Positions 12,321-24,079 of a stretch of DNA of 64,000 nucleotides are shown piece after piece. Position 1 is the stretch's first letter; every line of letters begins with the position of its first letter. Source of the stretch: Warburgia ugandensis (Eukaryota > Streptophyta > Magnoliopsida > Canellales > Canellaceae); assembly GCA_035236585.1 (NCBI GenBank), contig CP141139.1, positions 49,855,217 through 49,919,216 of the forward strand. The letters run 5' to 3'. The notes below the pieces were generated by a model, which was given only the letters and a program-made list of their open reading frames with translations, made no database searches and was not told where the DNA came from. A program made the translations under genes and the position numbers.

Positions 12321-12770
12321 TGTCACGATGCCCAATTTCACTGTGCACCCAACAAGCCCATGACATTGTGGCATAGCCCAAGTCCAAGTTCTAGATTAGG
12401 CATCTTTAGAAGTCCTCTTGAATATTCTTAGTTCAAGAGGATGGGAGAGAAGTCTAGAACCATGCAGACTAATCCAACTCCGTTGGATGAATGACACTTG
12501 TGTATAATCTAGACCATTGCTTGTACCTCCCCAAGCCTATAAAAGGGGGGAGAGACTCTCAATTGGATCATCCAAGTGTATACACTCAAGTTGCAATACA
12601 AATTCTCTTCAAGCTAGTCCCTTGGTTCTTTCTTGAATTCTCTCATTGCTCCTAAGGGTGAGTGAGTGTAGCTCAAGCAAGTGAGGGTAGAAAGGCTGAC
12701 TTGTGTCCAATTGAGGAGTAGTGCCAAGTGTCGCACGGGTTAACATAGGCGAAAGTGTAACCCTGTGACA
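12321..12770 (+). repeat. Chromovirus 5' LTR
   Basis: Starts TGTCACGATGCC and ends CCCTGTGACA. It contains a TATA box (12,538-12,546) and a region matching the second LTR from end to end. Confidence 0.9.
12538..12550 (+). promoter_or_regulatory. LTR TATA box (TATAAAAGGGGGG)
   Basis: A consensus plant TATA box sits about 230 bp before the end of the 5' LTR and is preserved in the 3' LTR (29,166-29,178). It would set the transcription start at the U3/R border, about 30 bp downstream. Confidence 0.75.
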
Positions 12771-12772
12771 AT

Positions 12773-12784
12773 TGGTATCAGAGC
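12773..12784 (+). other. Primer binding site, initiator-Met tRNA
   Basis: TGGTATCAGAGC starts two bases after the LTR end. This is the complement of the 3' end of plant initiator methionine tRNA and the usual primer site of Ty3/gypsy and Ty1/copia elements. Confidence 0.9.
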
Positions 12785-12867
12785 GGGTTGGTACCAAGTA
12801 TTGGTATCAAAGTGACGCTTTAAGTTGGGAAATACTTGTGGAGAATTCGATAAATCACCCAAGCATC

Positions 12868-13184
12868 ATGGCAAGCAAGTCAGGAGTGACCAATGTCCTT
12901 GTTGAGGCCTAACACAAGTCGAGGAGGGAGAAGTCTAGAGATCCATCAAAAGAATTGGCTTTGGATGCTCGCCTCACTACGTTGGAAGAAAGATTCGGTA
13001 AGTTCAACCAAACTTTAGCTGATTGCTTGAACAAATCTAGTGCATATGTGGACGCTTTACGTAGTCTTCAAGACGACATGTGAAGAACCTTCCAAGTGGT
13101 CAAGGTTATGGATTCCAAGACCACGGAAAAGGTCAAAAACATGTCAGATCGTCTTGAGACCATGGAGGGAGAGGTAGCCGGCCT
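12868..13184 (+). pseudogene. Chromovirus gag, N-terminal part
   Basis: From ATG at 12,868 the translation gives MASKSGVTNVLVEA, a stop, then a helical, charged stretch (RDPSKELALDARLTTLEERF ... MSDRLETMEGEVAGL). This is the coiled-coil-like N-terminus typical of plant chromovirus Gag, which forms the capsid-like particle. A second stop lies near 13,081. The reading is cut at GCCGGCCT (13,177-13,184), the target duplication of the hAT, and continues at 25,236. Confidence 0.75.
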
Positions 13185-13194
13185 TAGGGGCGGC

Positions 13195-13400
13195 AAAATA
13201 TGACACGACACGATAACACGACTCGAACCCAACATGAATTTAGTGGGTTTGGGTCAAGTTTTATCGTGTTCGTGTCATTTTCAGGTCAACCTGAAAAAGA
13301 CACGCCAAAAATCGTGTCGTGTTCGAGTCAATCAATTTGACTCGTCGTGTTGACTTGTTTGACACACGACCTATTTACTCATCACCTTTACGGCTTGACC
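13195..13400. repeat. hAT left subterminal CGTGTCGTG-type repeats
   Basis: Multiple copies of CACGACAC / CGTGTCGTG and CGTGTTCGTGTC occur in both orientations within 200 bp of the left end. The same words are clustered at the right end (about 24,990-25,210). hAT transposases bind short repeated motifs in this position. Confidence 0.7.
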
Positions 13401-13450
13401 CATCCAAGATCCAACTAAGCTATGGACCTATCCTATGGTATGGTTGAAAA

Positions 13451-13763
13451 TATAGGACGATTCCTCAAGAACCATCTTATATTAAAAATATAGGACGGTT
13501 CCCCAAGAACCGTCCTATATTACTCATGTAAATATTAAAATATATAATATTAATATAGGATGGTTCATGAAGAACCGTCCTATATTTCTTTAGTAATATA
13601 GGATGGTTATTGAAGAACCGTCCTATATTACAAGAGCAATATAGGACGGTTATTCAAGAACCGTCCTATATTACAGTTATTGCTCATATAATATAGGACG
13701 ATTATTCAAGAACCGTCTTATATTATAAAAAATATATGACGGTTCTTCCGAAACTGTCTTATT
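13451..13763. repeat. Hairpin array 1: seven TATAGGACGGTT...AACCGTCCTATA units
   Basis: Seven units of about 33 bp, each a near-perfect hairpin with stem TATAGGACGGTT / AACCGTCCTATA. The loop always contains AAG just before the right arm (for example ATTCAAG). Spacers between units are A/T-rich and of uneven length. A few stems carry compensated or single changes (GGATGG, GTCTTA). Confidence 0.85.
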
Positions 13764-14194
13764 TGTCGTCTTTATTTGGGTATCATATTTATATGAATCA
13801 TATCTACTACTTGAGCATTAGTAATTTCAATTTTCAACCTCCATGTCTGCCTCCCTCTCCAAAGTTATCTACTTCTGTAATATGTATCACCCATACTGTA
13901 TCTGTATGTACATCAACATGATACAACATACAACCCATCTACTGCTAATCTAAGCCATCATTGAAAATTAATGATCAAGTATCAACCCATCTGCTGATCA
14001 AAACACCAACTTCCCATTCACATCACATCATTGAAATTTGAAAGTTTAAAACAAAGAAAGCACATACATTGAAACAGTGTACTTCAATCAAAAGAAAAAT
14101 AGAACACATCCATTGAAATGAACTGATCTTTGTATTATATTTGAGTAAAATGTATATACATGAATGATAATATACATTCATTTACATCACTGAA
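13764..14194. other. Spacer between hairpin array 1 and the Ulp1 gene
   Basis: No coding sequence is recognised. It probably holds the 3' untranslated part of the minus-strand Transposase_24-Ulp1 gene. Confidence 0.4.
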
Positions 14195-17100
14195 CTACAA
14201 ATTAAAATTCATAATATGATCTGTCCATTCCATTCTAATATCATCTAGATCTAACTGGGAGTAACTCTTCATTCTCAAATCCGCCATATAATAACTTAGT
14301 TTAGAGATCAAACATGTATTCTTGGATTCAGTCAGGAAATATACAAATCAAAAGTGTAACATTGGTCAGTAAGTCTAAGTGTTACCTTTCTCAATTGTGA
14401 GACTGTAACTCCATTGCGGAAGAGGGTTCTCACATATCTAAGAACATAATATCCACACTCCCAATCTGATTTTTGTTTAGGGCACTGCAGAACAATGCCA
14501 CCAAAGACAACAGAAAAGTTTCAAAATATAATTTTCAATAAGTTCAGGTTTAAAATTATATCAAAGAGTCTAAAGAGCAGTATTTAGTAAACCGTACCTT
14601 AGCCTTCTTCCAGTTGAGTTTTGGTGGGTGGTGAATGCCTTCCCTCTCAGCCCATTTATACCATGCTCTACACACATATAATTGAAAAGCATTAGACTAT
14701 GAATATTATTATAGTTGCCAGGTGAGTAGTTATATTATAATAAAAGGAATAATAAAGACTTACTTGTTTATAATTTTCATCAAGTGTTCCCGAATGTGTG
14801 CTCCACATCAATAAAAAAAAAAATTGCATGGCCACCATGCACATCCAAAGCTAGTAGCATCCAATGGGACCTATAATTAAAAATAATAATTCAATTGAAT
14901 TTTCTCTAATCTTAACTGATATAGTATTCATGTGTCTGAATTGTGAAATTAAAATGGCATAATTAAGCAACATATGTTACAACGTACCCGCTATTGTAGG
15001 GAATCAGTAAGGCTTGCCCCTTCACACAACTCATGAGACCAAGAATGATATCTTCACTTTGTTTGTCCGCGGGCAAATAGTCCAATTGAAAGACAAGAGA
15101 AGCGTCAAGGAACTTGTAAATGTCCTTGACCTCTAATCTTTGCAAGCTATCATGCAAATACCTGCATTTGGAATTTGGGGTATTGTCAAATAATTATTAA
15201 GTGTTATTAAAAAAGCAAGTATTAAGTAATGTTACATTGAATCATAAGTCTTAACTATAATAGAGCAGAGTAGTTACACGACGTACCCTATATAGACTAT
15301 GATGTGCATGTACTCCAATTGATCCATATTACATATGGCTAAGAGGTCTTCCTTGAAGAGTGGAACCTCAACCACATCGTTTGAAAGCACACATGCCTCT
15401 ATCCTTACAGGGTTCATTGTTTTGTCTTCATTGGCTAGTCTATACAGTACCCTTAAGAGTGGAGGTGTGTTAAGTGGAACCTCCACCTGATCCCTACACT
15501 GTAGATGTAATCATGTAACATTTTAGAAATTAGTAATGAATATATACAACATATACTGGTATACTAGCATATATAAAAGAAGACACACAGTGAGGTAAAA
15601 TTAGAATATTTTATAATATAACATTGTGATTATTGACTTGTGAGTAGTGAGCACCTAACAAGTACTTTGAACTTGTTAGTTATTGCATCGTTCAAGTTGA
15701 CATATAACATGATACAACTATGCAAATATGAAATATATAAAACTACTACTACCTGGGAATGCTGGGATGTGGCTACACTTGCCACTACACCAAAATTTGC
15801 CAGTAGTGAGGTTTGCGTCAATTGCCCCTTGTGCTGCTTTTGGTGATCCGACGTGTTGCTGACAATATTAATCAATTAATACATCAGAATTTGCCGACAG
15901 CGAGGTTTGCGTCAATTGCCCCTTGTGCTGCTTTTGGTGATCTAACATGTTGCAGACAATATTAATCAATTAACAATTTAGGACGACTTAAAAAAAGGTA
16001 GGAGAAAATGAAGCCATGACTACAATTAGTATATATGTACCTTGGAATTGGATATCATTGGTTTTATGTGTTTCTTTGGCCAACACACATGATATCCAAT
16101 TACATCCCCAACAGTTTCAACATCATCCCCTTCAAGTAAAAATGGAAGGGGAGCATCTAGTTGAATTGCAGCAGTGATGCACACGCGCTTAGTGTGTGGA
16201 GGCATCAACTTACCATGCAAGGTGGGGGAAGTCATGGGTAGAACCTCGTACAATGTTGCCATAGCCACATGGTTCTCAGATGTATGTAGCTGCAACATAC
16301 ACTGACCCACCTACATTTGAGAAATGACATATATATATATATATGTATATATATCATAATTAGTGATGTAATGTAAACTAAAAAGGTTAGTAAATAAGTA
16401 ACATTGTAAAACTAAACATGTCAATATACATACCTCACTGATCAGGATATCACATTCAAGTACTTGTTCTGCCACCTCTTCATCTGATGGAGGACTAAGA
16501 GTGCAGCTATTATCAAATTGGGGTGGTTGAACCTGAGGTTGAGCTTCAGCTTGAGGGCCAACATTCTCACATGAGGTTCTTCCGCCAACCTGGAGTTCCT
16601 TCAACAGTTAATCTTTGATCTTCCTATATATCTCCACAATTGTTTGCTTCTTCCATTCTTCAAATTCTTGTAGCGTGGGAGCCTTTTGTTTGGGGAAGAA
16701 CTTGGAAGGAACAACACCCCGACCTTGGTCCCTTACCCTACTAGGGTGCTCATCCTTGTTGCCCATTGCCCTATACAAGATGTCCCCCTTTGCAGCAGTG
16801 CTGCTAAGAGTCCCTGTAGTTGCACTTGCACTCTCTTGGGTCAACTCTTCTTCCTGCACACGTAAAGATCATAACATGATCAAATCACTATTATATGTGT
16901 AATATTTATATAATGTACTATGCAAGGGTTTAAAAGTATAAAAGTATTTAACTAGGAAGTATGCAGATAAAGTAAAAGTATAAAACATAAGTCTTAAACC
17001 ACTTACAATTCTTGAAGCAATTGTTGCAATTGTCTCATTGCCAAAGGTGTGAGAGTTACGCCCTTTCTAATGTGCCATTTTCCATAGAATAGCACAGTTG

Positions 17101-18060
17101 ATGGGCTCTGTTGTCCCAGCCTTCTTTTGCTTTAATAAGAGACACTAAGTCAGAGTAAATAAATAAAAATCTACTATAATTAGACAAATGGAATGTCACA
17201 TGATATACTTACTACATCTGCCTCTAATCGAGCATAGCCAACCCTTGAAAGGTGGTGCGGCATATGGTTTTGTGCACGCGCCTTCTGTCCTTTTATACAC
17301 TTTGCCTGGACATGAAAGTAATGTTATCAAAATATAATCAATTATAATAATTACAAGAATCAAAATTTAGCTTAATTAGTTCAAGTTGTGATTACCTCAA
17401 AATCAGGAGATAGCTTATATTGTACAAATTGATTCCATGCTTCCTGGTCAATGAAACAGGAATACAACTGAGGGACCATGTTAAGCGTAGAAGGATCATG
17501 GGAATTTGGAAGTATGTACTTCCTTGCAAGCTCACTCTTTCATTTCCTCCATTGTTCAGCAGCTCCTAGCAATGCTTACTTCTTGCACTCATTAGATATG
17601 TCAAAGGCAGACTACAAAACAAAAGAAGAAGCATGTTAAAGTGACTAACTTACTAGTGAGTATTGTAGCAACTTTGTGTATGGTGATTCATATGCAAACA
17701 ACAACAAAATATATAAATATAAAGGACATATTATGTTATATGTAGGAAGACTTTGCATACCTTGACCATTTCCCATATTGAATCTTTGACTTGTGGTGAT
17801 ACAAGTCTCCAATCAGTCAGTGATACTGGCACAAATCTTCTAATAGTGCAACATATGAAGCTAGCATAGGCATGTGCAGCACCACCAATTTGTTGGCCTC
17901 TACTGTTGAATTGTACCGTTTCTTTTATTCCAACTGAGGTTCTCTTATTTATACGATCTATTTGTGTGTGCCCCCTCCCCCTGACCTTTCTCTTGACATT
18001 GACCGATGGTGTTACTGATGGACATGTGCTTGATAACCTTGATTGTTCTGCTTCTATGTT
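14195..18060 (-). pseudogene. Transposase_24-Ulp1 (C48 protease) gene of CACTA type, multi-exon, near complete
   Basis: Read on the minus strand, exons give in order: a Transposase_24 (Ptta/En/Spm) region (FVPVSLTDWRLVSPQVKDSI, 17,761-18,055; then WNQFVQYKLSPDF, 17,399-17,612; HMPHHLSRVGYARLE, 17,215-17,308; GNETIATIA near 17,010). Next comes a linker and a block ending VGDVIGYHVCWPKKHIKP (16,040-16,310), and then a Ulp1/SENP-like cysteine protease. The protease shows HWMLLALDV (His, near 14,860), an Asp in FFIDVEH, and CPKQKSDWECGYYVLRYV (Gln and Cys, near 14,450). It ends SYSQLDLDDIRMEW and a stop at 14,195-14,197. Junctions show GT-AG signals. A stop in the 17.0-17.1 kb exon and another at 16,605 indicate decay. 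Such fusions accompany CACTA elements; the protease would cleave SUMO-like bonds. No TNPD partner lies nearby. Confidence 0.75.
15800..15975 (-). repeat. Tandem duplication of an exon-intron border in the Ulp1 gene
   Basis: The words CGAGGTTTGCGTCAATTGCC, CCTTGTGCTGCTTTTGGTGA and GACAATATTAATCAATTAA appear twice, about 100 bp apart. The first copy reads as coding (minus strand SPKAAQGAIDANLTTGKFW). The second repeats the same piece inside the adjoining intron. Confidence 0.75.
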
Positions 18061-19157
18061 GTAATTGTTCTACTTATACCTCTTCTACTTGCTTCATGTT
18101 TGCTTCATAAATAAAAATGAAAATGACTACAGTTAAATAAGAAAAGTGGAATATTTCTATTCAGGAGACGAGTCTAACATAGAAATGTATAGATTTGTGC
18201 ACATCACCCATCAAATTTAGGGCTCATGTGTGACAAAAGCACAATTTAAAATTTATGCATGTCTACAAGATATGTTAATAATGCAGCTGCTTTCCTCATT
18301 AAGAGCATAGGATGTTCTCCAGTATTGTAATGAATCCCTTCCCCAATTCTATGACTTCTTTATTTTAGTCAAAGCTTTATACCAACAATAGGTAGAACTT
18401 GGAAAAATACAAGTTTTTGTTGTAGTGGAAGCGGATGCCATAATTGAGTTTATCATATAGTGTTACTATATCCAGAACACTAATGGATCAAACAACTGGT
18501 AGAACAGACACTTGATAAGTGGAAACAATAACATGACTATCACGAAGATAAACATAGACATGATTATCCTTAGTTAATATTCCACTTATCACAAGTTCAC
18601 AACTACATATGCACAGGATCTTCTCTTTGTACACTCCACATTTTTGAAGTCTCAAAATGAGTATGCTGGGGAAGATGGACTGCTGCAACAGGACTTCTTG
18701 TAGAAAAGCAAAGAGCATAAAATCTTATATGGTGGAAAGTAGTTAACAAAAAACAAACAATTTGAAAAAAGGTACTGGTTTTTATGTTTTTTTACATAAC
18801 TGTATACAGATGCTAAAATTCATAAATAAATAACTTTTTCCTCTTAGATCTATGAAAGATCAAAGAGGAATGGTCGTTTTCATCTTTTCAAACTAAAACC
18901 CATCAAGATCTATGAAAAATAGTTAACAAAAAACAAAAAATCTTAAAAAAAGGTACTGGTTTTTACATTTTTTATAGAACTGTAATTGTATACAGATGCT
19001 AAAATTCGTAAATACATACCTTTTTTTGCTTAGATCTATGAAAGATCGAAGAGGAATGGTCGTTTTCACCTTCTCAGTAGGTTGGAGTCTGGACCGTTGT
19101 TGAAAGATTGAAATTAGGGCTAATGAAGGTTGAAAACGATATATAGAACAAATGAAC
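18061..19157. other. Non-coding flank of the Ulp1 gene with a 170-bp tandem duplication
   Basis: No gene is recognised. Two related segments, about 18,732-18,890 and 18,912-19,075, share GTTAACAAAAAACAAA, AAGGTACTGGTTTTTA, GTATACAGATGCTAAAATTC and AGATCTATGAAAGATC followed by GAGGAATGGTCGTTTTCA. The stretch is presumably promoter and upstream sequence of the minus-strand gene. TTGTTGTAGTGG near 18,420 resembles an inverted CACTA terminus but has no partner. Confidence 0.55.
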
Positions 19158-19159
19158 AA

Positions 19160-19322
19160 TATAGGATGGTTCTTAAATAACCATCCTATAATATTATATA
19201 TTATAGGACGGTTATTTAAAAACTGTCCTATATTATTCTATATATTATAGGACGGTTTTTAAATAACCGTCCTATATTCATTATATATTATAGGACAGTT
19301 TTTTTGTAATTGTCCTATAAGT
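19160..19322. repeat. Hairpin array 2: four TATAGGACGGTT units
   Basis: Four hairpins have the same stem as array 1, but the loop is ATTTAAA / TTTAAAT in place of the AAG-containing loop. Units are separated by ATATATTA spacers. Arrays 1 and 2 flank the Transposase_24-Ulp1 gene. Confidence 0.85.
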
Positions 19323-21184
19323 AAGACTATATTTATAAGTTAAATAGCATAGTTATTTAGTAGAAAGGTATATGTAATATGTTGTTGCATAATAGTCATA
19401 TAAGCTATAAGACTATAAGAGTTATGTATTTAATTAATCTTAGTTGAGGATGTGCTTAAATAAAAATAGTTATTAAGTATAGAGTGAAGAAAGAGTTATG
19501 TAATTAACTCATCTTAATTTCCGTAAGGATGAGCTTAAAAACAAATTTATGCAACTCTAACTCATACTGTCATTATGTGTCATAGTCAATTCAATAGTTG
19601 TTGAGGTTGAGGATGAGTAAAGTAAGTGTTATGTATTTAACTCATCTGATTCTGATCTCAGTTGAGGATCAGCTTAAAAAAGCAAAGTTATGTAAGTAAC
19701 TCATACTCAATTCAAAAGTTGTTGAGGATAAGTAAAGAAAGAGCCATGTAATTAACTCATTAGGTAAGAATGATTGAATGAAAATGGAAATAGTTTTGTA
19801 ATTAACTCAGTAGCTTGAGAATGAGTATAGAAAGAGTTATGTAATTATCTCATTAGTGGACAACGAGTATAAGAAGGGTCCGAAGGGAATAGTTATTAGT
19901 TATGTAATTAACTCATTAGGTGAGGTGAGAATGAGAACAGAGAATAGGAGTTGTGTTGAATTAACACAAATGTTGAATGATATTACTAAGGGAGTTACTA
20001 AATTTTACTCTTCATGAATGATGGATCAATCATCAATGGATCATGGATGAATGAGTTATTCCTAATCTATTATCATCAATTGGGAGTTAGAAATGACTCA
20101 AATGAGAAACAAATATTGAATTATATGAGTTGGATATATGGTATTCATGAATTTGATGAAAAATAGATACATTAGATCAATTGGTGATGACATGTGAAAT
20201 TAACATAAGAAAATCATTAGCATTTATATTTTTATACAATATATGACAGTTAGTTAGTCTCTCACTTCACTTGTACAAGTTACAAAACTTGGTTAACTAA
20301 TTTTCTACTAAGTGTAACTTGTAAGTTTGTAACTGACACTGTGTAGCTAATCTTAAAATGGTTGATAAGAAAATTAGAGAGTCAGAGACAGTGTGTAGGT
20401 CGTAGCTATTAGCTAAGTCTTAGGTTATAACTTATAGTTATTGGCTTATAGCAAACAAACAGTCAACCAACCAGGGCAAGCCCGGCCGGTAGGGGCTTTA
20501 GCTTAAGACTTCAAATTCAATTGGATAATTGGATTTGTGGTTACTTACTTGCATACAAAAAGACAAAACAATTGCCTCGAGAATTAGTATAGAAAGAGTT
20601 ATGTAATTATCTCATTGGTGGATAATGAGTATAAGAAGGGAATAATTATTAGTTTTGTAATTAACTCATTAAGTGAGGTGAGAAACTGAGAATGAGTCTA
20701 TGAGAACAGAGAATAGGAGTTATGTGTTGAACTAACACAAAAACTTATCAAGAGAGAATTAGAGGGATATTGAATCATTGATATGATAACTTTGGTGAAA
20801 CTAAAATTAATTATGGATTGTGGTCTATACTCTATAGTAGTCTAGTTACTAGTAGACCTACATAACTATTAATTAGTTAAAGTTAAACCTTTATGTTTTT
20901 AGTTTTCATTTTGTTTTCTCGCCACTACAAGGGGGGCCACACATCAAATTTAACATCAAGGACTCAAAATATTTGACAAATGATTGAAGTGTGAGTTTCA
21001 TTAACTCCAGTTGCCACATGCCAATTTGGAATTGGAGGAAAGAAGGCTATATGTCCCCATCAACTAGGCAGGTGCCAAGGATAGGCTGTTTGTCGGCACA
21101 GGCAAGCTGGTATGGTAGACTGGCACATCACATTCATAGATTGGTAAAGTACTAATAAACCTGAACGGCTGAACCATATGTGTA
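19323..21184. repeat. Non-coding block rich in AGTTATGTAATTAACTCAT repeats
   Basis: The word AGTTATGTAATTAACTCAT, with small variants, recurs about ten times between 19,480 and 20,690, often followed by TAGGTGAGGTGAGAATGAG. A larger copy, 19,817-19,975, is repeated at 20,579-20,745. No reading frame of note is present. CACTACAAGGGGGGCC at 20,933 looks like a CACTA terminus on the plus strand but has no matching end. Confidence 0.65.
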
Positions 21185-21440
21185 AAATAGGACGGTTAGT
21201 CCTTAACCGTCCTATATATAATATATTCCTATGTAAATATAGGACGGTTAGTACATAACTGTCCTATATTCTTATAAAAAATAGGACGGTTAGTGTATAA
21301 CCGTCTTATATTGTACACAATATAGGACAGTTAATGTATAACCGTCCTATATTGTATAAATATAGGACCTATGTGGTTTTCTTTTCTATTATAGGATTAT
21401 TACGTCCTAATCGTCCTATATTTTTATTAAAATAGGACAA
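21185..21440. repeat. Hairpin array 3: about five TATAGGACGGTT units
   Basis: Same stem as the other arrays, here with loops of the form AGTGTAT / AGTACAT between GGTT and AACC. The last unit is degenerate (GGATTATTACGTCCTAATCG). The hAT transposase gene starts about 120 bp downstream, so this array lies in its promoter region. Confidence 0.85.
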
Positions 21441-21560
21441 CTAAATCAATTAATGGCTCCCCAAGGGCGAAATCCAAGCTGCTTTTATAATTTACAATTT
21501 TACATCCGTTTCAGATTTTCCTTTCCAAATATCTTCTTCAAGTTCAACCCTTCTAACACG

Positions 21561-24079
21561 ATGAGCAGTAGCACCCCTACTACAAGTACAGCACCACAGG
21601 TATGTGTTTGTTTTTTGTTATTTCTTTATGAAATTATGATTCTAACTTTCATTCCTCACTCTCACTCCCTTCCCTTATTAGTAATTGTTGGTGTATTGTT
21701 TAGTTTACAGTCAATGAGAACTGTTTTTCTTTTGTCATTTGCATTTTGCAATATAGGCACAAGTTGAAGTTGGGAGCATTGATGTTTCTGATAACTTGAA
21801 TATGCTACACCATAACAACGACGATGATGAGCTTGCTGATTTGGAGAACGTGGAGTTAGTTTCAAAATCCAATAGAGGTAAAAAGCATAGGAAACTAATG
21901 TCTCCAGTTTGGAACTTTTTTGAACACCTTACTCTATTAGAAGATGGAAGGCAAAGGTGTAAATGTAAGAAGTGCTCTGCAATATATATTTGCGATAGCA
22001 AATTTGGTACTGGTAACTTAAAACATCATATAAAGACATGTCAATGGAGCTCTTCTCATGATATAGGCCAGTTGCTTTTAGCTCAAAGTCAGGGGAGTAT
22101 GTCACTAAGTGCGGCTACAGTTGTTCTGCATGATTTGCCTTTCCAATTTGTTGAGTATGATGGAATTAGAACTCTACTAAAATATTTGCGTGAAGATTTG
22201 CACTTGATTAGTAGAAATACAGTAAAAGCAGATGTTCTAAGAATGTATAAAAGAGAAAAAGGAAAGCTATAAGAGATGTTAGAGTTGGCACCTGGCAGGA
22301 TAAGTTTGATATCTGATTTGTGGACTTCTTGTATTACTAATGGTTATATAAGTTTCACAGCACATTTTCTAGATAGTCAACAAGTCTTACAAAAGAGGAT
22401 ATTAAATTTCTATTTCCTACCACCTCCACATAATGGAATATCATTATCAGAAAAGGTATACTCATTATTGGTAGAATGGGGAATTGAGAAAAAGATTTTT
22501 TCAATCACTTTAGACAATGCTTCTACTAATGATTCTTCTGTTGAGCTGTTAAGGTATCAATTAAACATCAGGAACACTCTTGTTTGTGGTGGAGAGTTCC
22601 TTCATCTGCATTGTTGTTGTCATGTTTTGAATTTGATTGTACAAGATGGTTTGAAAGAAATTGATGATGCTATTCAAAAAATTAGAGAGAGTATCAAGTA
22701 TGTCAAAGCATCACAAAGTAGAAAACAAATTTTTTTAGAGCGTGTGAATCACATATCAATTGAGACAAAAAAGGGCTTAAGACAAGATTGTCCTACAAGA
22801 TGGAATTCAACCTATTTGATGCTTGAAAGTGCTCTTTGTTACCAACATGCATTTTGTCACTTAGAACTAAGTAACTCAAATTATAAACACTGTCCTTCTT
22901 TCAATGAATGGGAAAAGGCTACAAAAATTTTGAAGTTGTTGGTAGTTTTTTATGATGTCACCTGCATGTTCTCTGGATCCAAGTATCTCACTGCAAATCT
23001 CTACTTTCGTGCAGCATTTGTAATTTATTTGAGTTTAACATAATACATGAGAAGTGATGATGACTATATGAAGTGTATGTCCACCCAAATGTTTGCCATG
23101 TTTTCAAAGTACTGGTCTAAATTCAGCATCATTTTGGCAATTGCATGTGTGTTGGATCCTTGGTATAAGCTCTCCTTTGTGGATTTCTCATACAAGAAAT
23201 TGTTCGGCAGTGGCTACTTGGAGTTTACTCAAGTTCAGGAAAAGTTATTCTCTCTCTTCAATGAATATATGGTTAAGATTTATCCTATTCCTTCCTCCTC
23301 ATCTTCCTTAGTGGCTAGAGGTGCTGATGATAGACAGAACATGTCATACAGTCAAGAGGTTTTAGATGTCATGAAGGTAATTTTATTTATAATTGTATCT
23401 TTCATTATACGTCGCTTAATACTTAGCATATTAAAATTTGCTATGAAGTGTCTTATAGTACGTTTAATAATATAATTGCATTTGCATTAGGAATTTGATT
23501 CATTTAAAGGTGAAGGAGGTACTTTAGCTATGCAAAAATCACAATTGGAGCTTTATTTGGATGAACCAAGATTTCAAGAGTCAAAGCTAAACATTCTTGC
23601 ATTCTGGAAAGGCAATCAATACAGGTTGTTTGACTAATAATCTCATGTAAACACTATTTTCTGTAATCTTATTTACATTTATATTTGATTCAAATATTGA
23701 TTTTAGGTATCCTGAACTTGCTGCCATGGCTTGTGATGTCTTGAGCATTCTCATATCTACAATCGCGTCAAAGTCTGCTTTTAGTGTTGGTGGTCGGGTT
23801 CTTGACCAATATAGATCTACTTTAAAGCCAGATACTATGCAAGCATTGATTTTTGTAAGAGATTGGCTATATGGATTGAAAGGTAATAGTTTATAATTTT
23901 ATATTTACATTATATTTTATATGAGCTTAGTGATGACTAATGCGTATTTATTCTATATGATTGTAGACTCTACCATTACAGTTGCCATGGATGAGCTTGC
24001 TGAGGACATTGTAAGCATAAGTAGCAGTGCAAGATCACTTCAACCAACTGAAGACTCTGGATCAATTCATTTTGATTAA
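21561..24079 (+). pseudogene. hAT (Ac-type) transposase, full length but with two stops
   Basis: Start ATG at 21,561 opens a 13-codon exon; introns are 21,600-21,756, 23,377-23,490, 23,625-23,706 and 23,883-23,966, all GT...AG. The product of roughly 660 residues shows a BED zinc finger (CKCKKCSAIY ... HHIKTC), the RNase H-like core (ISLISDLWTS; FSITLDNASTND; LHCCCHVLNLIVQDGL; DCPTRWNSTY), and a C-terminal hAT dimerisation domain (YPELAAMACDVLSI, SAFSVGGRVLDQYRSTL, ALIFVRDWL). It would cut and join the ends of the element. TAA codons at 22,270-22,272 and 23,041-23,043 interrupt an otherwise open frame. Each is a small change, so the gene decayed recently relative to its surroundings. Confidence 0.9.

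Noticed and set aside
13451..13763. CRISPR-like appearance of regular short repeats
   Set aside because: Units are self-complementary hairpins with A/T-rich uneven spacers in a plant transposon, without cas genes; not a CRISPR array.
15783..18428. CACTACACCAAAA (15,783) and inverted CACTACAACAAAA (about 18,428) as ends of one CACTA element
   Set aside because: The span would cut the Ulp1 gene in two, and the flanking 3-mers do not match as a target duplication.
20933..20960. CACTACAAGGGGGGCC as a CACTA terminus
   Set aside because: No inverted partner with a matching 3-bp target duplication was found in the window.
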